The position numbers were made by a program, and so were the translations under genes. 53,241 nt of DNA, taken from the NCBI GenBank assembly GCA_021797815.1, contig JAJZYZ010000002.1, positions 65,256 through 118,496 on the forward strand. Reading direction: 5' to 3'. This document shows positions 44,254 through 52,675 of this stretch, one piece after another. The notes below the pieces were generated by a model. That model saw only the letters and a list, made by a program, of their open reading frames with translations. It ran no database searches and was not told the DNA's origin. Source of the stretch: Bacillota bacterium. Lineage in GTDB: Bacteria > Bacillota > Sulfobacillia > Sulfobacillales > JAIMBI01. Numbering within the stretch: position 1 is the first letter of the stretch; each line of letters starts with the position of its first letter.

Positions 44254-45023
44254 AACGGGTCAAATATTGGGCCGTGGTTGAGGAACGTCGGCTGACGGCC
44301 CTGCACGAGCGTCTGCCGGAATGGTTTACGCGCGAGGGGCGGCCGCTCCCCTGGCGAGCGACCCGGGATCCGTACGCCGTCGTGGTGTCGGAAATCCTCC
44401 TCCATCAAACCACGGTCGCGACGGTGGCCCCGGTGTATGAGCGATTCCTGTCTCGCTTCCCGACGGTGGCCGACTTGGCCGCAGCGCCGCTCGCAGACGT
44501 GAAGGCCATCACGGACCCCCTTGGCTACAAGGTGCGGGGCAAGTGGCTCCACGCCATCGCCCGGACGGTGATGGAGGAGTGGGACGGAAGGTTTCCCGAC
44601 ACCCTGGAGGGGCTGATGACCCTGCCCGGCGTGGGCCGCTACACCGCCGGCGCCGTTCTGGCGTTTGCGTATGGCCGACCGGCGGGCATCCTCGACACCA
44701 ATGTGGCACGGGTGATGGCGCGCCTCTTTCGAGTCGGGCCGGAACCGAAGGGCGCGGAACGCCTGCATCGGCTCTGGGCCCTGGCCGAGGCGGTGGTGCC
44801 GGATAACGATGCCTGGCGATTCAACCAGGCGCTCATGGACCTCGGCGCCACCGTCTGCCGCGCCCGTAAGCCCGCGTGTCTCACCTGCCCCCTGGCCGAC
44901 ATATGCCCGTCACGCGGGTTCACGGCGGAGGCGGCTGCATCGAACGATCCCGACGGGGTCATGTTCTGGGAGCGGCCCAAAACCAAGCGCTGCCGGAAGG
45001 CCGCCGACGGCCCCGAGGCGTAG
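44250..45023 (+). CDS. MutY-like DNA glycosylase (short, iron-sulfur)
   Basis: A 257-residue HhH-GPD glycosylase. PLPWRATRDPYAVVVSEILLHQT matches MutY, with Glu48 at the MutY catalytic position. The helix-hairpin-helix LPGVGRYTAGAVLAFAYG (from 125) is followed by the catalytic Asp149 (LDTNV). A [4Fe-4S] cluster is bound by C203, C210, C213 and C219. The C-terminal NUDIX-like 8-oxoG-reading domain of full MutY (about 350-370 residues) is missing. It may be a short MutY or a Mig-type mismatch glycosylase. Confidence 0.82.
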   Translation: MKRVKYWAVVEERRLTALHERLPEWFTREGRPLPWRATRDPYAVVVSEILLHQTTVATVAPVYERFLSRFPTVADLAAAPLADVKAITDPLGYKVRGKWLHAIARTVMEEWDGRFPDTLEGLMTLPGVGRYTAGAVLAFAYGRPAGILDTNVARVMARLFRVGPEPKGAERLHRLWALAEAVVPDNDAWRFNQALMDLGATVCRARKPACLTCPLADICPSRGFTAEAAASNDPDGVMFWERPKTKRCRKAADGPEA

Positions 45024-45051
45024 GCCGCGCTCCCGAGAGCGGGCGGGAAAT

Positions 45052-45339
45052 TCAGACCGGCCGGCAGTGGATGGCGGCCTCCCCTATCCACAGTTCCTTG
45101 CGGCGAAACACCAGTCGCCCCTCAACCACGATAACCGCGCCTTTTCCGCGCTGGCGGAGTTGTTCCCACTCGGTCTGCGTGCGCGCGACCGCCACCTCGC
45201 TCAGGTTTACGTGCAGTTCGCCCCCGTCCGGTGTGCCGAGCACCCAGTGCGTGCCGTCCGCTTCCGGCAGCCGACGTGAATAAAGGGCCATATCGACGAC
45301 AGCCGCAATCCGCGGTGAGCCCACCTGTAGCGTCTCCAT
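45052..45339 (-). CDS. Hypothetical protein, about 95 residues
   Basis: A soluble, mostly beta-predicted protein (AVVDMALYSRRLPEADGTHWVLGTPDGGELHVNLSEVAVART) ending GAVIVVEGRLVFRRKELWIGEAAIHCRPV. AGGAGG lies 7 nt before the ATG, and a GTG one codon earlier is an alternative. It is the only leftward gene between about 16.2 kb and the right end, converging on the glycosylase gene with a 28-nt gap that holds a small CGCTC/GAGCG hairpin. Family not recognised. Confidence 0.65.
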   Translation of the reverse strand: METLQVGSPRIAAVVDMALYSRRLPEADGTHWVLGTPDGGELHVNLSEVAVARTQTEWEQLRQRGKGAVIVVEGRLVFRRKELWIGEAAIHCRPV

Positions 45340-45409
45340 CACGATTCCTCCTGCTCGCGAGATGTTTCGGGCGGGGGTGAGCCCGTCCCGGTCGTTCCTG
45401 AATTTCTCA

Positions 45410-45418
45410 TGCTAACAT
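45410..45418 (+). promoter_or_regulatory. Possible extended -10 for the MaoC-SDR cluster
   Basis: TG-C-TAACAT lies in the 243-nt divergent gap (45340-45582), about 165 nt before the first MaoC-like gene. No -35 was seen. The rest of the gap shows no gene. Confidence 0.3.
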
Positions 45419-45582
45419 CAAAACCAGCGGCATCTATGGCCATCGGCGGCTTAAGGTCGGGTGCTTGGTCGGCGGCCCAGATGCAGCCGAGGTTCGTCGA
45501 TTCAGAATCCCAGATTCGCGCCCTGCGTGCCACTCGCCTCGCGAAGAAGCTCGCGGGCGTTCTGCCCGGGAAAGGGGCCGCC

Positions 45583-46029
45583 ATGTTTGCGGTGGATGAG
45601 ACGTTGGTGGGCCGAAAGTCCGAGCCCGTGGTGAATGAGATCGAAAAAGGCGCCGTGCGGCGCTTTATGGAGGCCCTCGGAGACACCGATGCCCTGGGTC
45701 TGGACGAGGAGGCCGCGCGGGCGGCCGGTTATCGAAGTCTGCGTGCCCCGCCCACGTTTGCCGTCACCCTTCGACGGAACCCTCCCCCGGGTCTTGTCAT
45801 GCCGCGCGCCGGCACGATCCATGGCGAGCAGCACTTTACATACGGCGCGCCGATTGTGGCGGGCGACCGCATCGCGGTGAGCAGCTGGCTCGAAGACGTG
45901 AAGGTGCGGAACGGGAGCCGGGGCCCGATGACGCTGGTGACGGTGGCGACCGAGGGGATAAATCAGGACGGGGTCAGCGCGTTTGTTGGCCGGGCCATCC
46001 TCATCGTCACCGAAGCGGCCGCCCGATGA
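45583..46029 (+). CDS. MaoC-like hot-dog protein, N-terminal (FAS1-like dehydratase) type
   Basis: 148 residues resembling the non-catalytic half of heteromeric enoyl-CoA hydratases. It starts MFAVDETLVGRKSEPVVNEIEKGAVRRFMEALGD and contains RAPPTFAVTLRR, GTIHGEQHFTYGAPIVAGD and the final strand SAFVGRAILIVTE. It lacks the Asp/His dyad seen in the next gene. The start at 45583 gives family length; a longer frame to 45409 has no support. It overlaps the next gene by ATGA, so a heterodimer is likely. Confidence 0.85.
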   Translation: MFAVDETLVGRKSEPVVNEIEKGAVRRFMEALGDTDALGLDEEAARAAGYRSLRAPPTFAVTLRRNPPPGLVMPRAGTIHGEQHFTYGAPIVAGDRIAVSSWLEDVKVRNGSRGPMTLVTVATEGINQDGVSAFVGRAILIVTEAAAR

Positions 46030-46451
46030 AGGCGGGCGACCGGCTCGGCCCCTACAACCACGAGATGACGCGTGAGCAGCTGGTTCGCTATGCCGGCGCC
46101 TCGGGGGACTTCAATCCTATTCACTACGACGATGAGCGGGCGCGCGAATTTGGCCTTCCTGGAGTCATCGCCCATGGCATGTTGAACATGGGTCTCATCG
46201 CGCGCTATCTGTCCGCCGCCCTACCGGAAGGCGCGCGCTTTGAGGAGTACGGCGTACGGTTTCGCGCCTATGTACGGCCGGGCGAGCGGCTGAGCCTCAC
46301 CGCGCGGGTGGACGAGGTCGTGAAGGAAGCTCGACGAAGCTTGGCCACCCTGTCGATTGAGCTCATGACGGGATCGGGGGTGAGCGCCGTGACCGGGCGG
46401 GCGCGCGTCAGCTGGGCGACCGATGTCGAAGAGACGCGGCCCGCAACCTAG
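46026..46451 (+). CDS. MaoC-like (R)-specific enoyl-CoA hydratase, catalytic half
   Basis: 141 residues with the hydratase-2 motif YAGASGDFNPIHYDDERA: the catalytic Asp28 and His33 are present, followed by GLPGVIAHGMLNMG. With the preceding gene it resembles two-protein hydratases such as ChsH1-ChsH2 of steroid side-chain degradation or the HTD pair of fatty-acid pathways. Substrate is inference from the surrounding acyl-CoA genes. Confidence 0.88.
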   Translation: MKAGDRLGPYNHEMTREQLVRYAGASGDFNPIHYDDERAREFGLPGVIAHGMLNMGLIARYLSAALPEGARFEEYGVRFRAYVRPGERLSLTARVDEVVKEARRSLATLSIELMTGSGVSAVTGRARVSWATDVEETRPAT

Positions 46452-46555
46452 TCGGACGCATGACGGATCGGAGAGCCTACGAACGGAGCCCGGGTAATCG
46501 GCGGATCCCATCATCGCAGAATCCCGGTATCCCAGAGTCCAAGGAGGATCAGCGC

Positions 46556-47311
46556 ATGGGGCAGCTGGATGGACGGGTGGCGGTCGTAAGCGGAGCGGGG
46601 CGGGGCATCGGCCGGGCGGAAGCCGAGCGGCTGGCGGAGGAGGGCGCGGCGGTGGCCGTGCTCGACCTGCGCGAGGAAGACGTGGCGGAGACGGTGCGGC
46701 GGATTCGCGACAGTGGGGGGCGGGCGGAGGGGCTCGTGGCGGACGTCACCGAGCGCGATCAGGTCGAAGAAGCTTTGCAGGCATGTGCTTCGCGCCTCGG
46801 CCCCATAGGGGTTCTGGTCAATAACGCGGGCATCCTGCGCGACAATCTCCTGTTCAAGATGAGCGACGATGACTGGGACATGGTCATGGCGACTCACCTG
46901 AAAGGCACCTTCCTGTGTTCACGGGCCGCGCAGCGCTACATGGTTGAACAGCGGTGGGGAAAGATTGTGAATACCTCGTCCACCTCGGCTCTTGGAAATC
47001 GCGGGCAGGCCAACTATTCGACCGCCAAGGCCGGCCTGCAGGGATTCACCAAGACGCTCGCCATCGAACTCGGCCCCTTCAACATCAACGTGAACGCTGT
47101 AGCCCCCGGGTTTATCGAGACGGATATGACGCGGGCCACCGCCGAGCGGCAGGGCTTTGACTTTGAGGCCTCCAAGACGGCCGCCTCCGCCCGCATTCCG
47201 CTCCGCCGCGTCGGCCAGCCGCGCGACGTCGCCAACGTGGTCGCGTTCCTGTGCTCAGAGGAAGCCGCCTACGTCACCGGGCAGGTCATCTACGTCCGGG
47301 GCGGGCCCTGA
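46556..47311 (+). CDS. SDR-family oxidoreductase (3-oxoacyl reductase/3-hydroxyacyl dehydrogenase-like)
   Basis: A 251-residue short-chain dehydrogenase, FabG-like. The cofactor motif is VSGAGRGIG (about 11-19), followed by NNAG and the catalytic set with Ser in NTSSTS, Tyr154 and Lys158 (NYSTAK). VAPGFIETDM and the end GQVIYVRGG are typical. AAGGAGG lies 8 nt before the ATG. In this cluster it would oxidise the 3-hydroxyacyl-CoA made by the MaoC pair. NAD or NADP preference is unclear; Asp at the end of beta-2 (VLDL) favours NAD. Confidence 0.9.
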   Translation: MGQLDGRVAVVSGAGRGIGRAEAERLAEEGAAVAVLDLREEDVAETVRRIRDSGGRAEGLVADVTERDQVEEALQACASRLGPIGVLVNNAGILRDNLLFKMSDDDWDMVMATHLKGTFLCSRAAQRYMVEQRWGKIVNTSSTSALGNRGQANYSTAKAGLQGFTKTLAIELGPFNINVNAVAPGFIETDMTRATAERQGFDFEASKTAASARIPLRRVGQPRDVANVVAFLCSEEAAYVTGQVIYVRGGP

Positions 47312-47376
47312 CGGGGGCATGGCCGAGAGCGACCCGTCCCGGGACGGGCAAAGGCGTACGTGAAGGAGGCTAAGGT

Positions 47377-48648
47377 CTGTATACCCGGCTTAATCCGTCG
47401 GTGTATCTCGGCGACTCGGGCGATGGGCCGGCCATGATGGCGGGCGGCGCCACGCGGCTTGTGGACTTGCGCGGGGAGACTACCCCGCCCAGATACCGGG
47501 TTCCAGTGGACCACTTCCCCCTGGCGGATCTGCGCGGCGGTCAGCACGAAATGCTGCTGGCGGCCGCGCGCCGGGTGAAGGAGCTGGCGGAGGGGGGCGA
47601 GACGGTCGGCATCTACTGCCAGGCTGGGGTCTCCCGAACCGCGGCCGTGGCTGTCTTGTATCTCATGCTGGCGGGCCTTTCCCGGGCGGATGCCATGCGA
47701 ATGGTGCGCGAACGCCGTCCCCAGGCGCACCCCGCGGAGGCTCTTGACCGGACACTCGACGAACTGGCGGTCGAGCTGTCAGAAGACCGCCTGCAGCCGT
47801 TCACGGTGGACGTCGACGGCGTACGGGTGGCCGGCGTCCGACGGCGGGGTCCGGGCGCGCCGCTCGTGCTCCTGCACGGTGCCTACGGTGATTGGACGCA
47901 CTGGCGCCGCAATCTGGAGCAGCTGGCCACCGCAGCCGACGTGTATGCCCTCGATCTACCCGGTTTCGGAGAGTCGGGAGACGTACCGGGGGCTTACTCC
48001 CACACCGCATACCTGGAGATTCTGGGCCGCGCCATCCGGGCGTTCGTGGACCCGCCAGTGATACTGGGCGGCTATTCGCTCGGCGCCGGTCTGGCGGCGC
48101 GCCTGGCGGTTTCCGACCCGGATCTGGTGCGAGCGTTGCTGCTGGTGTCGCTGGTGGGGCGGACCGGCGACCCTGCCGCCCATCACCCCGTAGACGAGCG
48201 CCACTTCACCCATCCCTCAGATCTGGAAGACCGGCTGTCGGTTCTGGCGCACAATCTCCGCCACTGGCATGTGGCCGACCCCGCCATCGTGGATGAACGG
48301 CTTGTCGCCATGACCTATAAGAGCGTCTTCTTTACCCGTCTCACACCGCGGCGGCTCAGGACCGCGCCCCATCCCATGCCGACCCTGCAGGTTGTGGAGC
48401 GGTTGTCTGGCCTCCCGACCCTGATGGTGTGGGGAGAAGGGGATGCGTTCTGCCAGCCCTCGGCGGCCGAATGGGCAGCGGCCTGCGCGCGGGTGCTGCC
48501 GGGGGCGGCCCAACGCGTCATCCGGGGCGCGGCGCACTTTTGCCAGTGGGAGCGGCCGGATGCCTTCGTCGCGGCGGTGCGGCCGTTTCTAGCCTCTCAG
48601 ACGACGGGCGGGCTGGCCGCGGAAGGAGAGGGCAGTTGTGGAGTCTGA
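47377..48648 (+). CDS. Dual-specificity phosphatase / alpha-beta hydrolase fusion, probable CTG start
   Basis: An unusual two-domain protein of about 423 residues. Residues 1-130 are a DSP-type phosphatase: YLGDSG near the start, a likely acid loop (PLADLR) and the C-x5-R active site IYCQAGVSRTAA (Cys81, Arg87). Residues 140-410 are an alpha-beta hydrolase: oxyanion motif LLHGAYGDW, nucleophile Ser234 (GGYSLGAG), acid Asp356 (GEGDAF) and His387 (GAAHFCQW). A GTG at 47401 has no ribosome site and would cut off the first beta strand. A CTG at 47377 has AAGGAGG 7 nt upstream, directly after an in-frame stop, so CTG is my preferred start. It overlaps the next gene by 11 nt. Confidence 0.82.
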   Translation: MYTRLNPSVYLGDSGDGPAMMAGGATRLVDLRGETTPPRYRVPVDHFPLADLRGGQHEMLLAAARRVKELAEGGETVGIYCQAGVSRTAAVAVLYLMLAGLSRADAMRMVRERRPQAHPAEALDRTLDELAVELSEDRLQPFTVDVDGVRVAGVRRRGPGAPLVLLHGAYGDWTHWRRNLEQLATAADVYALDLPGFGESGDVPGAYSHTAYLEILGRAIRAFVDPPVILGGYSLGAGLAARLAVSDPDLVRALLLVSLVGRTGDPAAHHPVDERHFTHPSDLEDRLSVLAHNLRHWHVADPAIVDERLVAMTYKSVFFTRLTPRRLRTAPHPMPTLQVVERLSGLPTLMVWGEGDAFCQPSAAEWAAACARVLPGAAQRVIRGAAHFCQWERPDAFVAAVRPFLASQTTGGLAAEGEGSCGV

Positions 48649-50734
48649 GCGCAGGCGCCAGCTCACGCGACTCCTGGCACCGGCGTCGGTGGCCGTGGTG
48701 GGGGCCTCTCCCAACTCGCGCTACGGGATGCGCATGCTGGGAAACCTGGCCCGTCGGGACTGGCAGGGCCGCCTGTACGGGGTGAATCCTCGATATCGCG
48801 AGGTTGCCGGATATCCCTGCTACCCGAGCCTCCGGGACCTTCCGGAAGCGGTCGACCTGGTGGTGGTGGCCACGGCGGGAGCGGCCGTGCTCACGGTGCT
48901 GGAAGAGGCGCAGACGGCGGGCGCCGGCGGGGTCATCGTGCTGGCCGCGGACGTTCCCGACAGCCAGCGGGCCCGCATCGCCGAGATCTCGCGCGGATCG
49001 GGCGTGGCGGTGCTGGGTCCGAACTGCCTCGGATATGTCGGGGCGGCGGGCGGCCTCACCGGCGCCTGGTCCATCGGCCTGCCCGAGAAGCCTTTCATCG
49101 GTCCGGGGCCGGCCGTGGTCTCGCAGAGCGGGAATCTCGCGAACCATCTTGTCAACTATTACGTGGGCCAGAGGTTCAGCCATGTCATCTCGTCCGGCAA
49201 TCACTGGGGCGTGAGCCCCATGGAGTTTGTCGAGTGGCTGGTGCCGCGCGGCGAGGTGCGCGTTCTGGGCGCCATCATTGAGGGAAAGCCGGATGCCGAG
49301 GGGTTTGCCGCCGCGGCCGAGGCGGCGCGGCAGGCGCGAAAGCCGCTGTGCGTGCTCCACCTCGGGCGCAGCGCGCTCGGCCGGGCGATGGCGGAGGCGC
49401 ACACGGGGGCTCTAGCCGCCGGCGACGAGTGGTGGCGGGCCATGCGCCGGCGCGTGCCTTTTGCCGAGGCCACCGACCTGGAGGAGTTTGCCGCCATCCT
49501 GAAACTTTTGGGCCGGCTCGGGGAGCCCGGTCATCTCCGGGTCGGACTCGCCGCCAGTTCCGGTGGGGAGTGCGGCCTAATGGCCGATCTGGCCGAGACG
49601 CTGGGGGTGGACCTGGCGGAACTCACCCAAGAGAGCCGGGTCCGCCTGCGGCGCGCGCTGCCGGTGTATGTCCATCCGCAAAACCCGCTCGACTACGGGG
49701 CCAGCACCTGGGGCACCGAGGAGCCCTATCAGACCGTGGTGACGGAGCTCGCGGCGGACGCCCATGTGGACCTTGCCGGGGCGGTGCAGGACTTTCCCGG
49801 ACACCCGGACCATGTGGGACCCTGGGAGACGATGATGGACGGCGCGGCCCATGCTCAGCGGAGCACGGGCAAACCGGTCCTGGTTATGACGACCATGGGC
49901 GGGGTCCCGGAGCGGTACTACGACCGCGCGGAGAGCTTGGGACTCCAGATATTTGCCGGGCTCAGGCCCACCATGGCCGGGCTCGGAGAGGTAACGCGCC
50001 TCGGGCGGGAGGCCGCCGCCTGGGTCCGGCCGCAGCCGCGCCCGGAACGGGCCCGGCCGCCCCTCGGACGCGGTCCCTGGAACGAGCAGACGGCCAAGGA
50101 GGTACTGGCCGAGTGGGGACTCGGCCATCCTCGGGGAATGCGGGCCGACTCCCTGGCGGAGCTGCCGCACGCCGCCGATCTGGTGGGCTATCCGGTCGTG
50201 CTGAAGGCTTTGAGCGTGCGCCACAAATCAGACGTAGGCGCCGTAGCCGTGAACCTGGCCGCCGAACACGAGCTTCGCGAGGCGGGCCGCGAGATGGAGC
50301 GGCGGCTCCGGAACGCCGGGGTTCAGGCCCACGGCTTTTTGGTGGAGGCCTATGTCCCCGGTCGACTCGAGTGGTTTGTGGGTGGATCCACCGTGAGCGG
50401 GGTGCTGGTGACGGGCCCCGGCGGCGTTGATGTGGAGATCTGGCGAGACACGGCTCCCATTCTCATCGGCGCCTCCCCGGAAGAGGTGAGCCGGGCCCTC
50501 GATGAAACCCGGGCAAGCCGGATCCTGGCCGGCCATCGCGGGCACGCTCGGTATGACGTCGACGCCCTGGTGGGGGCGTTGGTGAATCTCTCGGACTTTC
50601 TTTCACATTATCGCGAGCGCCGGATTACGGTTGATGTGAACCCGCTTTTGGTGGGAGAAGTTGGAGAAGGCGTGCTGGCCGCCGACGTGCTTCTTCTGGA
50701 GGAGGATCTGGCGGTGCAGGAAGGGAGCTCGTGA
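48638..50734 (+). CDS. Fused NDP-forming acyl-CoA synthetase (acetate-CoA ligase family)
   Basis: A 698-residue protein joining the alpha (CoA-binding) and beta (ATP-grasp) parts of ADP-forming acyl-CoA synthetases. The N-terminal Rossmann domain begins ASVAVVGASPNSRYGMRMLGNL; PNCLGY and VSQSGNLA follow. The probable phospho-His is His255 (EAHTGALA), near H257 of the Pyrococcus enzyme. The ATP-grasp half starts at about 475 with VVLKALSVRHKSDVGAVAVNL and ends VDVNPLLVGE. It overlaps both neighbours. In this cluster it probably activates an organic acid, or makes ATP from the acyl-CoA product. Confidence 0.88.
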   Translation: MESERRRQLTRLLAPASVAVVGASPNSRYGMRMLGNLARRDWQGRLYGVNPRYREVAGYPCYPSLRDLPEAVDLVVVATAGAAVLTVLEEAQTAGAGGVIVLAADVPDSQRARIAEISRGSGVAVLGPNCLGYVGAAGGLTGAWSIGLPEKPFIGPGPAVVSQSGNLANHLVNYYVGQRFSHVISSGNHWGVSPMEFVEWLVPRGEVRVLGAIIEGKPDAEGFAAAAEAARQARKPLCVLHLGRSALGRAMAEAHTGALAAGDEWWRAMRRRVPFAEATDLEEFAAILKLLGRLGEPGHLRVGLAASSGGECGLMADLAETLGVDLAELTQESRVRLRRALPVYVHPQNPLDYGASTWGTEEPYQTVVTELAADAHVDLAGAVQDFPGHPDHVGPWETMMDGAAHAQRSTGKPVLVMTTMGGVPERYYDRAESLGLQIFAGLRPTMAGLGEVTRLGREAAAWVRPQPRPERARPPLGRGPWNEQTAKEVLAEWGLGHPRGMRADSLAELPHAADLVGYPVVLKALSVRHKSDVGAVAVNLAAEHELREAGREMERRLRNAGVQAHGFLVEAYVPGRLEWFVGGSTVSGVLVTGPGGVDVEIWRDTAPILIGASPEEVSRALDETRASRILAGHRGHARYDVDALVGALVNLSDFLSHYRERRITVDVNPLLVGEVGEGVLAADVLLLEEDLAVQEGSS

Positions 50735-51507
50735 TGGCGTTTGTGGAAATAGCGGTGCAGGAGCAGGTGGGGGTGCTGCGGTTAAACCGTCCTGAGCGGC
50801 TGAACGCTCTGTCCTTCGATGTGCTGAGCGAGTTTCGGGCCGCGCTTGCCGAGCTCCGCGTCCGGGAGGTTCGCGCCCTCGTCCTCACAGGGACCGGCCG
50901 GGCTTTTTCAGCCGGAGCCGATGTGAAGGAATGGGCGTCTTCGGAGCGGGACCCGGGCGCGCCGTCCTGGGGCGAGTTGGCGCACGCGCTGATGGCGGAG
51001 TACTACGAGTTTCCGGTGCCCAAGGTTGCGGCCGTGAATGGCCTCGCGTATGGGGCCGGCTGCGACTTCGCACTGGCCTCCGACATCCGCATCGCGCACC
51101 CCGAGGCCCGATTCTGCGAGGCGTACATCCGTCTTGCCATCCCTCCGGATGTGGGCGGCACCTGGCTTCTGCCGCGAGTCGTCGGCGAGGCGCGGGCGCT
51201 CGAGATGATAATCACGGGGCGGGAAGTGGGGGCGGAAGAGGCGGCACGCATCGGTCTTGTGAATGTGGTTACCGGCGAGGACAACTTCTGGCCCACGGTG
51301 GAGGAGTGGGCGGGACGCCTCGCCCACGGACCCACGGCCGCCATCCGCCTCGCGCGCGATCTGGTGCGCGGCTCGGCGGGTCTCCAACTTCGGAGTGGTC
51401 TCGCCGCTGAAGATCGGGCCACCCAGTCTCTTCATGACAGCCACGACCATCGAGAGGCGCTCGCGGCTCAGGTGGAGAAGCGGGCCGTAACGTTCCTGGG
51501 ACACTAA
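50734..51507 (+). CDS. Enoyl-CoA hydratase/isomerase family protein
   Basis: A 257-residue crotonase. The oxyanion segments are FSAGADVKEW (about 60-70) and VNGLAYGAGCDFALASDIRIA. The catalytic stretch is CEAYIRLAIPPDVGGTWLLPRVVG, where Asp stands at the second acid position; the first, usually Glu, is not clear. An isomerase or unusual hydratase is possible. Its start overlaps the previous stop (GTGATGG), with GGGAG upstream. It likely acts in the same pathway as the two following dehydrogenases. Confidence 0.87.
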   Translation: MAFVEIAVQEQVGVLRLNRPERLNALSFDVLSEFRAALAELRVREVRALVLTGTGRAFSAGADVKEWASSERDPGAPSWGELAHALMAEYYEFPVPKVAAVNGLAYGAGCDFALASDIRIAHPEARFCEAYIRLAIPPDVGGTWLLPRVVGEARALEMIITGREVGAEEAARIGLVNVVTGEDNFWPTVEEWAGRLAHGPTAAIRLARDLVRGSAGLQLRSGLAAEDRATQSLHDSHDHREALAAQVEKRAVTFLGH

Positions 51508-51520
51508 CGGGGAGGGACGC

Positions 51521-52675
51521 ATGGACTTCAATTTTTCGTCGGAGCAGTATCTCCTGCGTGACAGCGCCCGCGATCTGTTTTCGGCCATCGCGGGTCCGGG
51601 CGTCGCTCGCACCGCCTACCGCGATAAAGCCACGGTGGCCGAGCGCCTGCGCGCGCCCCTGGCGGAGCACGGCATGCTGGGTGCCGGCGTCCCCGAGGCG
51701 CTGGGCGGAAGCGGGCTTTCCCCGCTCGACATGGCGCTAATCTTCGAGGCGAGCGGGGCATCGCTCCTGCCTTATCCCCTGATGGAGACCTATGTGGCCG
51801 CGCGCGCCCTGGCGCGGGGATCGCAGAGCCCCCTGCAGGACCGTCTGGGTGAGGCCGTGGCCGCCGGGGACGAGACTGTCACGGTCGGGTGGGGCAGTCC
51901 GGACGGCCTCTTTACAGGGACCGGCGTGCAGGCGGTGGGATCTTCGCCGGTGCGCCTGTACGGCCGGCGGACGTTCGTTCCTTTCGCTGCCGCCGCCAGC
52001 CTGATCGTGATGCCGGTGGAGTGGAAAGCGGCCGGCGGCATCGCCCTGGTGCGGGTGGACCCTCGCGCCGAGGGCATCGATGTCGTGGCTCTCGAGAGCC
52101 TCGACGGCTCCTATCCCCTCTATGCCCTTGAATTTCACGGAGCGGAGCTCACACCCGACGCCGTGGTGGGCTACGGGCGGGAGCTCTTCGTGGAGATGCG
52201 GTCGACGGCCTGGGCAGCGCTGGCGTTTGAGGCGCTCGGGGCCGCGGAGGAGGCGTTTTCGGCCACGGTTGAGTACGTGAAGGTGCGCGAGCAGTTTGGC
52301 CAGCCGGTGGGGCGATTCCAGGCCGTGAAGCATACCGCCGCCGACGACTACCTCCTGGTGGAAAGTGCGCGTGTGGCCGGCCGTTATGCGGCCTGGGCCG
52401 TCTCCGAGGACGGGGCCGAGGCGCCGCTGTACGCCGCGCTGGCCAAATCCTACGCGTCGGAGGCCGCCCGTACCGTCACCAGCGACGCGATCCAGCTCCA
52501 TGGGGGCATCGGGTATACGTGGGACAGCGACATGCATCTGTACTTCAAGCGCGCATGGCGGGTAGCCGCGGAACTGGGAACGCCCATCCAGATCCGAGAA
52601 CAGATGGCGCGTCTGGTGTTGGACGGGACCGGGCCTTTCAAATCCACAGCGCCGGTGGGGGGAGGAGACGCATGA
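51521..52675 (+). CDS. Acyl-CoA dehydrogenase, subunit lacking the YEGT glutamate
   Basis: 384 residues with the ACAD fold: MDFNFSSEQYLLRDSARDLF, REQFGQPVGRFQAVKHTAAD and AIQLHGGIGYTWDSDMHLYFKRAW. The C-terminal YEGT base motif is missing, and the FAD-binding middle region is divergent (GWGSPDG for the usual TEPGAGSD). These traits match the partner subunit of heteromeric ACADs such as FadE26-FadE27 of actinobacterial steroid degradation. GGGGAGG lies before the ATG. It overlaps the next ACAD gene by ATGA. Confidence 0.88.
   Translation: MDFNFSSEQYLLRDSARDLFSAIAGPGVARTAYRDKATVAERLRAPLAEHGMLGAGVPEALGGSGLSPLDMALIFEASGASLLPYPLMETYVAARALARGSQSPLQDRLGEAVAAGDETVTVGWGSPDGLFTGTGVQAVGSSPVRLYGRRTFVPFAAAASLIVMPVEWKAAGGIALVRVDPRAEGIDVVALESLDGSYPLYALEFHGAELTPDAVVGYGRELFVEMRSTAWAALAFEALGAAEEAFSATVEYVKVREQFGQPVGRFQAVKHTAADDYLLVESARVAGRYAAWAVSEDGAEAPLYAALAKSYASEAARTVTSDAIQLHGGIGYTWDSDMHLYFKRAWRVAAELGTPIQIREQMARLVLDGTGPFKSTAPVGGGDA

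Noticed and set aside
45490-46540. Repeated CAGAATCCC words near 45504 and 46518
   Set aside because: Only about 9 bases are shared, in unlike contexts; likely chance.
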